Assembly: GCA_965603365.1 (NCBI GenBank)
Contig: CBFDCR010000138.1
Coordinates: 1-5,374 of the forward strand
DNA: 5,374 bases
Source of the DNA: JAHELQ01 sp965603365
Lineage (GTDB): Bacteria > Acidobacteriota > Aminicenantia > UBA2199
Reading direction: 5' to 3'
Below, one piece after another: positions 1 to 5,353 of this stretch (its first letter is position 1; each line of letters starts with the position of its first letter). The position numbers and the translations under genes were made by a program. The notes under the pieces were generated by a model that saw only the letters and a list, made by a program, of their open reading frames with translations, had not been told where the DNA came from and did no database searches.

Positions 1-170
1 CTGCTTCCACAAAGGCCAGGGATTTGTCACCCAGCAGGTACAATGACTTGATGTCGTCTGCGGTAAGATTGACGGCAAACGAGAGGGTCGCCTCGATCTC
101 TTTTTAGTTTTTGAACCAATTGATTAAACTCTTCTTCGCTCAATTCAGCAGAAATGTTTTGGTATGGCAT
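1..170 (-). pseudogene. Small conserved hypothetical protein, N-terminal part, frameshifted and cut by the window edge
   Basis: The minus strand starts with ATG at 170, preceded at 8 nt by AAGGAG (179-184), and reads MPYQNISAELSEEEFNQLVQ then KLK (23 residues). The frame is then lost: it runs to a TGA after about 25 unlikely residues. Removing one A from the A5 run (T5 at 101-105 on the plus strand) restores a natural continuation, EIEATLSFAVNLTADDIKSL then YLLGDKSLAFVEA, open to the window edge. The pattern (M-x-Y-x-x-I-x-A-x-L start, a helix ending in an I/L-rich stretch, LT-x-x-D/E, then a GDKSLAFVEKA-like segment) resembles small hypothetical proteins of roughly 120 residues that I recall from several bacterial phyla; I know no function for them. 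That family link is from memory. The lesion may be a real mutation or a homopolymer indel in the assembly. It lies 48 nt after the methyltransferase tail stop, as in an operon. Confidence 0.65.
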
Positions 171-178
171 ATTTACTT

Positions 179-184
179 CTCCTT
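179..184 (-). promoter_or_regulatory. Shine-Dalgarno site deciding the start at 170
   Basis: AAGGAG on the minus strand, 8 nt before the ATG at 170-168. It supports the frame that begins MPYQNIS over any plus-strand reading of the same bases. Confidence 0.7.
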
Positions 185-218
185 AATTGTAAATTTATTG
201 TTATCCTATTTTGGTTGT

Positions 219-437
219 TCATTGGGTTTTTTGGAGTTGGTTGCCCCATTGGTGCCAGTGGGGGCGGTGTCGGCGGGCAAAGAGTTCCAGGTAGGGGGCC
301 GGGCTGCATTGTTCGATGAGGTGGCAGAGTCTAATCCCGTCTCCTATCTGCTGAGAAAGGACCAAAGCCGCCCTGTCAACCCCCGGAACCTTCACGAGCT
401 TACCCTCCGCCGCCTGCCCACTGCCGGTCCCACCGCC
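219..437 (-). pseudogene. C-terminal remnant of an MT-A70-family adenine methyltransferase
   Basis: The minus strand is open from 437 to a TGA at 221-219 with no ATG, and is closed upstream by an in-frame TAA at 440-438. Near the end it reads LIEQCSPAPYLELFARRHRP followed by HWHQWGNQLQKTQ. A segment Y-L-E-L-F-A-R-R followed by R-P-x-W-x-x-W-G-N is the typical C-terminal signature of bacterial and phage MT-A70 proteins, which transfer a methyl group to adenine N6 using S-adenosylmethionine. About 72 codons remain. The catalytic DPPW motif and the whole Rossmann core are absent, and the usual HS-x-KP segment before the final helix looks degraded (SQQIGDGIR). A GTG at 395-393 with GGAGG 9 nt upstream could start a 58-residue peptide, but that would be non-catalytic. 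I read this as a decayed fragment; an in-frame truncation still expressed is less likely. Confidence 0.6.
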
Positions 438-532
438 TTAAAAAGAGAACCCCCGGCGGTACAAACCGGGGGCAAAGGGGTGAAACCATATCTATTTAAA
501 CCCACCGCTATACCACAAAACCGCTTTTTCAT
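392..532 (-). other. Doubtful 46-codon ORF overlapping the terminator
   Basis: The minus strand from ATG 532-530 to TGA 394-392 encodes a basic peptide starting MKKRFCGIAVGLNRYG and ending GRRRRVSS. GAGG lies 5 nt before the ATG. The TGA overlaps the GTG of the methyltransferase remnant in a GTGA arrangement that could couple translation. Against it, the 450-472 terminator hairpin lies inside it, the composition is odd, and I recognise no family. Probably spurious. Confidence 0.15.
440..472 (-). terminator. Rho-independent terminator, leftward
   Basis: On the minus strand CCCCCGG (472-466) and CCGGGGG (456-450) form a perfect 7-bp GC stem with a 9-nt loop, followed by TTCTCTTTTT (449-440). 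On the plus strand the hairpin is not followed by T residues, so it works leftward. It would end a transcript entering from the right, and it separates the methyltransferase remnant from the promoter at 747-774. Confidence 0.7.
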
Positions 533-740
533 TCACGCCTCTTTTTGGGGGATGATTTTTTTTGGATTGCTCTTGCACTTTTTTGAAATATTGGGTATAT
601 TATTCTTGATGAAACATAACATCAAATTGACTCCCTGTTTCAATAATCGAGTGGTGGTGACGATTGTTGTTGTTTGTTTTAAAAATGGTCTGATATTTTG
701 CTATTTCTTTGGTCGATTGTTTGATTTTACTTGCGCACAT
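440..740 (-). ncRNA. Candidate transcript of about 300 nt bounded by a promoter and a terminator
   Basis: A strong-looking leftward promoter (747-774) and a strong leftward terminator (440-472) delimit an AT-rich stretch with no convincing gene. Two weak coding options exist inside. One is a 46-codon ORF (740-600) whose ATG falls exactly on the expected transcription start, 7 nt after the -10 box, so it would be leaderless; it encodes a Lys/Asn/His-rich peptide (MCASKIKQSTKEIAK...). The other is the doubtful 392-532 ORF. A 7-bp inverted repeat (TGAAACA 610-616, TGTTTCA 636-642, 19-nt spacer) could fold within the RNA. It may be a regulatory RNA, a leaderless peptide mRNA, or the leader left behind after the methyltransferase gene decayed. 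No known RNA family is recognised. Confidence 0.3.
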
Positions 741-759
741 GGTGTAATTATAGTATAAC
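731..759 (+). promoter_or_regulatory. Likely promoter of the XRE regulator gene
   Basis: TTGCGC (731-736), 17-nt spacer, TATAAC (754-759). The -35 is weak (TTG kept), while the -10 is 5 of 6. The predicted start near 766 gives an untranslated leader of about 50 nt before the ATG at 817. It overlaps the leftward promoter, so RNA polymerase could not occupy both at once. Confidence 0.4.
744..759. promoter_or_regulatory. Imperfect palindrome over both -10 boxes, candidate operator
   Basis: GTAATTATAGTATAAC matches its own reverse complement at 10 of 16 positions (GTnATnnTAnnATnAC). It covers the -10 elements of both divergent promoters. XRE regulators commonly repress their own promoter through such sites, so the protein encoded from 817 is the natural candidate ligand. 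That link is inference. Confidence 0.35.
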
Positions 760-774
760 ATAACCAAATCTCAA
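747..774 (-). promoter_or_regulatory. Sigma70-like promoter, leftward
   Basis: Minus strand: -35 TTGAGA (774-769), 16-nt spacer, -10 TATAAT (752-747), a perfect -10 match. The predicted start is near 740. It fires away from the XRE gene, towards the 450-472 terminator. Confidence 0.55.
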
Positions 775-816
775 TACAAGAAACAGGCAAAATAAAATTT
801 TCTGGGGAATAAAAAC

Positions 817-1257
817 ATGACAATCGGAAATAGAATGAAAACGGTTCGCAAACATTATCGTTTCAGACAGGCGGAAGTCGCTTCGGCTCTATCTATCACC
901 GAACAGACGCTCTCCCGTTACGAGACCGGCGACAGAATTCCCGATGCCCTGCTGATTCAAAGATTTGTGCAATTGTACAATGTGGATGCCAATTGGTTAA
1001 TGAACGGCATCGGCAGCCCCTTCCTCGAAGACGGCCAAGGCACTTCGACTCCAGACAACATCGCGGTCCTCAATCGTGTTTTGAAAGACGGGGAGGTCAG
1101 GGAGATGATTGGACTCATGGAGATTTCGGAGATCAAACGCTCCATTCTGGCTGAATTGGATAAACTGAGGATCATTTTTAAACCCCTCATCGATGCCTTC
1201 AAACAACGCAAGAGGCTTAAAAACATTCAAAAGGAGAATGACGACAATGATGGTTGA
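817..1257 (+). CDS. XRE-family helix-turn-helix transcriptional regulator
   Basis: 146 residues; ATG at 817 with GGGGA 8 nt upstream (804-808). Residues about 3-60 form a Cro/C1-type HTH: IGNRMKTVRK is helix 1, QAEVASALSITEQTLSRYET holds the turn and recognition helix (Q18-AEVA, S-x-x-T-L-S-R-Y-E), and the domain ends in NVDANWLMNGIGSPF, typical of this family (N/D-x-x-W-L-L-x-G-x-G). Residues about 78-135 form a helical tail (LKDGEVREMIGLMEISEIKR, then a Leu/Ile-rich helix) likely to drive oligomerisation, and the end is charged (KENDDNDG). It presumably binds DNA as a dimer, repressing its own and the divergent promoter. Its last 11 bases overlap the start of the next gene, so the two are cotranscribed and probably translationally coupled. 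No ligand or protease domain is seen. Confidence 0.9.
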   Translation: MTIGNRMKTVRKHYRFRQAEVASALSITEQTLSRYETGDRIPDALLIQRFVQLYNVDANWLMNGIGSPFLEDGQGTSTPDNIAVLNRVLKDGEVREMIGLMEISEIKRSILAELDKLRIIFKPLIDAFKQRKRLKNIQKENDDNDG

Positions 1258-1636
1258 TTACACCAATCCGATCATCCAGGAATTGGCCTTCTTGATGCGT
1301 ATTCCCCAGTTCAAGAGACATCTTGAGGCCATGCTGGATCAGAATAGGGAAATATTTAAAAACGAAATTTCAAATTTAATCAAGGAGACTGCCGAGAAAG
1401 TGAGGCCCATGCCCACCCGCGATTCCCAGGATTACTTTTTTCAACTAATCCGGCATAAAAAGACCGGCTTGTGGGAGACGATAATTGAAAACAATCTCTA
1501 TTCGGTTCCCCCCAACACCATAATACCGGCGAAACTCATCTTCCAACTGGCAGAATACGATGTTGACCCCAAAGCCAATTACCACCTGGAGTACAAATCT
1601 TCCTCTCACGCCTATAAAGTATATTTTGCCAGATAG
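1247..1636 (+). CDS. Protein of unknown function, XRE partner gene, ending at an in-frame TAG
   Basis: The start is most likely ATG 1247 (or the adjacent ATG 1250), with AGGAG at 1232-1236 about 10-13 nt upstream. An open frame reaches back to an ATG at 1193, but that part overlaps the XRE gene and has no ribosome site. The product is about 129 residues, MMVDYTNPIIQELAFLM onward, and looks cytoplasmic, with no signal peptide or membrane helix. It is rich in amphipathic helices at the start (IIQELAFLMRIPQFKRHLEA), then contains DSQDYFFQLIRHKKTGLWET and ends HAYKVYFAR at TAG 1634-1636. The same frame continues without another stop for 75 codons, so this is probably only the first two thirds of a protein of about 204 residues. 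No family is recognised. The coupled arrangement suggests a function tied to the regulator, such as its effector or target, but nothing in the sequence proves this. Confidence 0.65.
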   Translation: MMVDYTNPIIQELAFLMRIPQFKRHLEAMLDQNREIFKNEISNLIKETAEKVRPMPTRDSQDYFFQLIRHKKTGLWETIIENNLYSVPPNTIIPAKLIFQLAEYDVDPKANYHLEYKSSSHAYKVYFAR

Positions 1637-1864
1637 ACCTTAAAGCATATTGCCGGGACCGTCCAGAAAACCTCCCTCTTCGATGAAAAAGTCGTCCTAC
1701 CCCTTATAGAGTTCGATCAATGTCTAAAGCTGTCACCCGAAGAGCAGGAAGACATTTTTAATAACTACCTGAGAACCTATCCTGAACTGAAAAAAGAGAT
1801 TTTTTTCTACTTCTTTTCCCGGATTTTGCCGGATTCCGACATATTCAAAGAGTTAACCGGTTGA
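1637..1864 (+). pseudogene. In-frame continuation of the preceding gene beyond the TAG
   Basis: Directly after TAG 1634-1636 the same frame stays open for 75 codons to TGA 1862-1864. It reads as ordinary protein: TLKHIAGTVQKTSLFDEKVV, then LPLIEFDQCLKLSPEEQEDI, ending SRILPDSDIFKELTG. There is no ATG or GTG in this frame and no ribosome site, so it is unlikely to be an independent gene. Either the gene carries a nonsense mutation (for example TGG or CAG to TAG) or the amber codon is read through. The end lies 4 bp from the stop of the convergent gene. Confidence 0.6.
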
Positions 1865-1868
1865 AGAT

Positions 1869-2381
1869 TTATCGAAGCGATACGTTGTTTTCCGTCAGGT
1901 CGATGGAGTAGAGTTTAAGTTCGGTGTCGCTGACATTCCTCTTTTCGTACCCATACATCTCACTGCTTATGTAAACGGACTTCCTGGCCTTCTTCATCAC
2001 CCGTTTAAATTGATCCTCGAATTTTCTCGACATCCCTTTTACAAAGTCGTCCAGGACATACATGTCGGCGTCTCCGGCCAACTTAATGGCCAGATACACC
2101 CCGGCAAATGTCTCCTCATCGATATTTCCCACATTCCGGTCTAAATCTGCCCCGGTTATCCCTAACTCATCCAGACATGTCCTTACCCTGTGTAATTGAA
2201 TGCCTTCCAGGAAACAGACATAGCGGACCCAATATTTCAGCGATACCTCGGGGGTATAAGTGTTACTCTTTACCTTATCAATAATTTCGCCGCCAGCCCT
2301 CAATTTTAAAAAATGGATAATCTCCTTTTTCTTAATCTGATCCTTGCAGTATTTCCTCCCGTTTGGTGTCATCCTATCCAT
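1869..2381 (-). CDS. Protein of unknown function, overlapping the end of the secreted-protein gene
   Basis: The minus-strand frame is open from well before 2381 to TAA 1871-1869. If independent, it would start at ATG 2381 (MDRMTPNGRKYCKDQIKKKE, 170 residues) or ATG 2372. Neither has a Shine-Dalgarno sequence. The ATG at 2381 overlaps the TAG (2376-2374) of the upstream gene by 8 bases. The upstream open part of this frame, to 2483, is Ala/Ser-rich and is only a shadow of the secreted gene. The product is largely helical and charged, without signal peptide or membrane segment: IIHFLKLRAGGEIIDKVKSN, YWVRYVCFLEGIQLHRVRTC, FAGVYLAIKLAGDADMYVLD, ending LYSIDLTENNVSLR. Three cysteines are present. 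No family is recognised. The missing ribosome site and abutting frames make it quite possible that this is the C-terminal half of the secreted protein, separated by a 1-base frameshift; then it would be exported and the whole protein about 398 residues. Confidence 0.65.
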   Translation of the reverse strand: MDRMTPNGRKYCKDQIKKKEIIHFLKLRAGGEIIDKVKSNTYTPEVSLKYWVRYVCFLEGIQLHRVRTCLDELGITGADLDRNVGNIDEETFAGVYLAIKLAGDADMYVLDDFVKGMSRKFEDQFKRVMKKARKSVYISSEMYGYEKRNVSDTELKLYSIDLTENNVSLR

Positions 2382-3066
2382 GGGGATCGCAAATTGGCCA
2401 GCCGTCGCCACCTTCGCCGCCGCTGTTGAGGACCTCGATCCCCATGGTAGTGGCATAATTGCCAAAGAGAATGGCCTCGGCATATTCCTGCAAGGGTCTC
2501 CAGATCAAGTCAATACCCGGCTTCCGGTTTTGTCTCAATAGCCCGTCTATCTCCTTCAAGGTCTTCAAGATATTGTCGATATTTGTTATATTCTCGGAAT
2601 AGAGACCGACAATATCCATGCCGGTAAGGTAGCCCCCGACCCGATCGGCCACCGGATACACCAATTTCCTCTGGCTGATAAGATTGTCATAGTCAAAATT
2701 CTGGAACATGGGTCGTTTAAATTCCATATAACCGATTCGCTGGCCGATGTCCCTGGCCAATATATACTTTTTCCTGGCGGTCTCCAGTTTCCCGATAGCC
2801 GCCGTTGCACAGCTTAAAGACGAGGCAATATCCAGCTTTTGATTGGAGGCCTTTTCATACTCCATCAACAATAGATCCGCATTGGCTTTGGAGGCCAAAA
2901 AATAGGTGGCCCCGGCAATGATGTTGTCTTCAATAGACGATTTCTCCGCTGTGGGGGAAAAGGCACAGACGACATCATTTAGAAAAACACATGACCAGCC
3001 ATTCATCACCATTACCAGACTTAAGGCCAAAAATATAAAAAATCCCTGTTTTAAAGTTTTTTTCAT
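2374..3066 (-). CDS. Secreted protein of unknown function
   Basis: 230 residues from ATG 3066, with AAGGAG (3079-3074) 7 nt upstream. The N-terminus is a clear Sec signal: MKKTLKQG, then the hydrophobic core FFIFLALSLVMVM. Cleavage is probably somewhere before residue 40 (the VCAFSPTAE region is one option). GWSC is not a convincing lipobox, so periplasmic or secreted is likelier than lipoprotein. The mature part is mostly helical: ASKANADLLLMEYEKASNQK, RKKYILARDIGQRIGYMEFK, then NITNIDNILKTLKEIDGLLR and a Gly-rich end NSGGEGGDGWPICDPHG before TAG 2376-2374. No enzyme motif or known family is seen. The Gly-rich stretch followed at once by a stop, with good coding in another frame beyond, suggests that the end may be artificial: deleting one base of the G4 run at 2382-2385 (plus strand) joins ICDP to MDRMTPNGRKYC. 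It has its own promoter at 3104-3133. Confidence 0.8.
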   Translation of the reverse strand: MKKTLKQGFFIFLALSLVMVMNGWSCVFLNDVVCAFSPTAEKSSIEDNIIAGATYFLASKANADLLLMEYEKASNQKLDIASSLSCATAAIGKLETARKKYILARDIGQRIGYMEFKRPMFQNFDYDNLISQRKLVYPVADRVGGYLTGMDIVGLYSENITNIDNILKTLKEIDGLLRQNRKPGIDLIWRPLQEYAEAILFGNYATTMGIEVLNSGGEGGDGWPICDPHG

Positions 3067-3073
3067 TTTAGTT

Positions 3074-3079
3074 CTCCTT
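3074..3079 (-). promoter_or_regulatory. Shine-Dalgarno site of the secreted-protein gene
   Basis: AAGGAG on the minus strand, 7 nt before ATG 3066. It fixes the start so that the signal peptide is complete. Confidence 0.75.
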
Positions 3080-3103
3080 AGTTTGTGGGTGTTTCATAAT
3101 TCG

Positions 3104-3133
3104 ATTATAGCACAGCGGAAAATTGAAAAACAA
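3104..3133 (-). promoter_or_regulatory. Promoter of the secreted-protein gene (extended -10)
   Basis: Minus strand: TGC-TATAAT, an extended -10 with the perfect hexamer at 3109-3104, preceded at 18 nt by a weak -35 TTGTTT (3133-3128). The expected start near 3097 gives an untranslated leader of about 30 nt. Confidence 0.6.
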
Positions 3134-3413
3134 CAAAAAAAATGCCCCAAATCTTCCCCTGGATATCTTGTTTTTCGTACCTGGTCTCAATGCTGGCGGC
3201 CTCCTTCACAGATCTAATTACTTAATGTTTCCTTTAGGTTTCACACGCTTTTACAGATCTGGGGTGTAGCATAAACAAAACATTTATGCAAATATTTATA
3301 GATGAAAGTTCCCCCCGCTATTTTCTTTTTTGGGGTAACTCTCTTTATCCAATTTTATGTGGTCTGCTCCGCTGTTTAGCCTATGTTAAGAGAGTCGGTG
3401 GGGAAAATTTTTG
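3134..3413. other. Intergenic region without a convincing gene
   Basis: The divergent gap between the secreted gene and map is about 400 bases. Plus-strand open frames here (for example 3286-3483) lack a ribosome site and natural composition. Visible structure is limited to the octamer ACAGATCT twice in direct orientation (3208-3215, 3253-3260), the inverted repeat at 3269-3289, and a weak bulged hairpin (AGTTCCCC 3307-3314 with GGGG 3332-3335 and AACT 3337-3340, loop 17 nt) not followed by T residues. No tRNA or riboswitch is recognised. Confidence 0.5.
3269..3289. repeat. Perfect 7-bp inverted repeat, operator-like
   Basis: GCATAAA (3269-3275) and TTTATGC (3283-3289), separated by CAAAACA. 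The arms are too AT-rich for a terminator. It lies about 135 bases upstream of the secreted gene -35 and 130 upstream of the map -35, so any regulator bound here would act at a distance. Confidence 0.35.
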
Positions 3414-3419
3414 CATTTT

Positions 3420-3449
3420 ATGTCAAAATGAGGTAAAACATAGTATAAT
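3420..3449 (+). promoter_or_regulatory. Promoter of map
   Basis: TATAAT at 3444-3449, a perfect -10. The -35 is a partial match ATGTCA (3420-3425) at an 18-nt spacer. The predicted start near 3456 leaves a short leader of about 17 nt carrying GGAGG (3459-3463). The inverted repeat CATTTT-ATGTC-AAAATG (3414-3430) covers the -35 and could be a repressor site. Confidence 0.55.
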
Positions 3450-3472
3450 AGTGATTTCGGAGGTTTCATCGT

Positions 3473-4219
3473 ATGTGCATTGAGTCGGAAGAGGATTTGA
3501 TCAATTTGAAGAAAGTCGGCAATGTGGTGGCTGTGGCCCGGGAAGAGATCCTGGCGGCGGTAAAGCCGGGCATTACTACCGCCGAATTGGATGCCGTCGG
3601 CGAAAAGGTGCTGGAACGGTACGGTGCCCGGTCGGCGCCGAAGTCCGAATACAATTTTCCCGGCAACATTTGTATTAGCCTAAATGATGTGGCCGCCCAC
3701 GGCGTGCCGGGTCCCACCGTAGTCCGGGAAGGGGACCTGATCAATGTGGATGTGTCGGCGGAGTTGAACGGTTATTTTGCCGATACCGGGGCTTCTATAT
3801 TGGTGGAACCGGGACCGGCACTGAAACGGAAGTTGTGTGAAGTGGCGAAGGCCGCTCTCTATAAAGGCATTGCCAATGCCCGGCCCGGGCGGAAATTGAA
3901 CCGGATCGGCAAGGCCATTCACGCTGAAGCCAAACGTTACGGCTTAACCGTTTTGAAAAATCTAACCGGCCACGGCATCGGCCGGAAATTGCACGAAGAA
4001 CCCAGGTACATACTTAACTATTATGAGGCCTGGGATGATGATATCCTTGACGATGGGCTGGTGATCGCCATTGAATCCTTTGTGTCTACCGGGGCCGAAT
4101 CCGCCGACAACGATAGTGACATCTGGTCACTGCGTACACCGGACGGCAGCCTGGTGGCCCAGTTTGAACACACCCTGGTGGTAAGCAAAGGGGAACCGAT
4201 TATTCTCACCGCCCTGTAG
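3473..4219 (+). CDS. map: Type I methionine aminopeptidase (peptidase M24A)
   Basis: 248 residues, normal length for the bacterial enzyme; ATG 3473 with GGAGG (3459-3463) 9 nt upstream. It removes the initiator methionine from new proteins when the second residue is small, acting in the cytosol with two divalent metal ions. All five expected metal ligands are visible: D93 (INVDVS), D104 (GYFADTGAS), H167 (LTGHGIGRKLHEEP), E201 (AIESF) and E232 (QFEHTLVV). H76 (DVAAHGVPG) and H174 (LHEEP) match the substrate-binding and catalytic histidines of the E. coli enzyme. The N-terminus (ESEEDLINLKKVGNVVAVAR) is the usual first helix, and there is no N-terminal zinc-finger or SH3-binding extension. The protein ends PIILTAL, as the family normally does, so its TAG (4217-4219) is a genuine stop. 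It has its own promoter and is not in an operon with secY, adk or infA as often elsewhere. It converges on the M28 gene with 15 bp between. Confidence 0.95.
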   Translation: MCIESEEDLINLKKVGNVVAVAREEILAAVKPGITTAELDAVGEKVLERYGARSAPKSEYNFPGNICISLNDVAAHGVPGPTVVREGDLINVDVSAELNGYFADTGASILVEPGPALKRKLCEVAKAALYKGIANARPGRKLNRIGKAIHAEAKRYGLTVLKNLTGHGIGRKLHEEPRYILNYYEAWDDDILDDGLVIAIESFVSTGAESADNDSDIWSLRTPDGSLVAQFEHTLVVSKGEPIILTAL

Positions 4220-4234
4220 AATATCCATTGTACT

Positions 4235-5353
4235 TTATTGATTGGCCAGTTTGAAGGCGGTTAAATAGGCCAAACGGGTGATCTTTTGGGCAAAATTCAG
4301 ATCGGCCTTATCGAAGCTGTCGGAGGGCTGGTGATAGTCTTCGGTCATGGAGGCAAAGAAGAAGACCCAGGGAATGTGGTTCATGGCAAAGGGGGCATGG
4401 TCGCTGCCGCCCATCATCCTGGTGGATTTACGCAGGTAGAGGGAAAGGCCCACATATTGGTTGCTGTCTACCAGGACATCATACAGGGTATTGGGCTCCG
4501 CCGACAGGGAGAGGGAGAGGAAGGAGGAGACATCGAGTTTTTCCATGACCTCATCGTCGATCTTGATGTGCCACATCGTGGCCATCCGCTTTAGCCTCTG
4601 CTTGTCCCAGGTATGGCTGATCATGTCTAAGTTGAGGCAGGCCACTGTCTTATTTAAGGGGGAGAAGGGGTGGAGGGTATAGTAGCGGGAGCCCAGTAAT
4701 CCCACCTCTTCGCCGGTCCACAGGGCGAACAGCACCGATCGTTTGGGTTTGACCTTATTTTCGGCAAAGGCCTGGGCGATTTCCATAACCGCCACCGAGC
4801 CTGAGCCGTTGTCGTCGGCACCGTTAAAGATGTAATCCCCCTTTTTGCCCAGATGGTCCAGGTGTGCACCGATCACCACCACCTCTTTTTTTAATTCCGG
4901 ATCGGAACCTTCGATGTAACCCACTACGTTGCGGCTGCGAACCAGTTGGGTGTCTACGCTGTTTTCCAGGGTCAGGCTGACCCCTTTGAGTTCCCGGGAT
5001 TGGGATTTGAGATCTTTTTCGATTTTTCCCTTCAGTTCATCCAGGTTGAAATCGGCCAACTTCAAGATCTCTGCCGCCGTCTGCCGGGAGATGCGGATCG
5101 ACGGCAGGGTCTCCCAGGGCATGGGGGGGAGCGGTTCGATCAGAGAGAGACGCCGCCGCTCGGTGGGAAATATGGGTTTCTCATCGTTGACTTTCCTTGA
5201 ATCCAGGATTCGTTTGCCCACATCGCCGTTTTTTTCCGGTGCGTTTTCCACCAGCAGAATGGCTGCGGCGCCTTTTTCTTTGGCCAGCTTTACCTTGGGG
5301 GAGAGTCGGTGCCGCATCCTCCGCCTGGGGGGGGAATACTTCTCTTTTAGTTC
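4235..5353 (-). CDS. M28-family zinc metallopeptidase with PA-type domain, N-terminus missing
   Basis: The catalytic domain is complete. Residues are counted from the internal ATG at 5317, giving 360. Zinc ligands in family order are H152 and D154 (IGAHLDHLG), D169 (GADDNGSGS), E204 with general base E203 (LWTGEEVGLLGS), D231 (LNLDMISH) and H329 (EDYHQPSD). This is the set of M28 dizinc aminopeptidases such as the Aeromonas and Streptomyces enzymes, which remove N-terminal residues from peptides and are usually exported. Residues 1-90 (LAKEKGAAAILLVEN, then PSIRISRQTAAEIL) look like the second half of an inserted PA domain. The ATG at 5317 is not the real start: the same frame continues upstream as ELKEKYSPPRRR (5353-5318), as PA domains do, until a TAG at 5356-5354. 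The true N-terminus, with an expected signal peptide, lies beyond the window, so the TAG marks a lesion, recoding or indel near the edge. The gene ends at TAA 4237-4235. Substrate unknown. Confidence 0.88.
   Translation of the reverse strand, partial: ELKEKYSPPRRRMRHRLSPKVKLAKEKGAAAILLVENAPEKNGDVGKRILDSRKVNDEKPIFPTERRRLSLIEPLPPMPWETLPSIRISRQTAAEILKLADFNLDELKGKIEKDLKSQSRELKGVSLTLENSVDTQLVRSRNVVGYIEGSDPELKKEVVVIGAHLDHLGKKGDYIFNGADDNGSGSVAVMEIAQAFAENKVKPKRSVLFALWTGEEVGLLGSRYYTLHPFSPLNKTVACLNLDMISHTWDKQRLKRMATMWHIKIDDEVMEKLDVSSFLSLSLSAEPNTLYDVLVDSNQYVGLSLYLRKSTRMMGGSDHAPFAMNHIPWVFFFASMTEDYHQPSDSFDKADLNFAQKITRLAYLTAFKLANQ

Noticed and set aside
186..207. Resemblance to the lac operator half GGATAACAAT on the minus strand
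   Set aside because: Only one half matches, there is no palindrome and no LacI-type gene nearby.
111..758. Plus-strand open frame of 215 codons with hydrophobic stretches that resemble membrane helices
   Set aside because: It starts at TTG with no ribosome site, runs antisense to the methyltransferase tail, and owes its hydrophobicity to T-rich DNA.
1193..1246. Longer start (ATG 1193) for the XRE partner gene
   Set aside because: It would overlap the XRE gene by 65 bases, lacks a ribosome site, and the added residues are basic shadow sequence; AGGAG at 1232-1236 points to 1247 or 1250.
2382..2483. N-terminal extension of the minus-strand ORF to ATG 2483
   Set aside because: This stretch is the Ala/Ser-rich out-of-frame shadow of the secreted gene's Gly-rich end.
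4220..4234. Shared terminator between the convergent map and M28 genes
   Set aside because: The 15-bp gap holds no inverted repeat or T tract.
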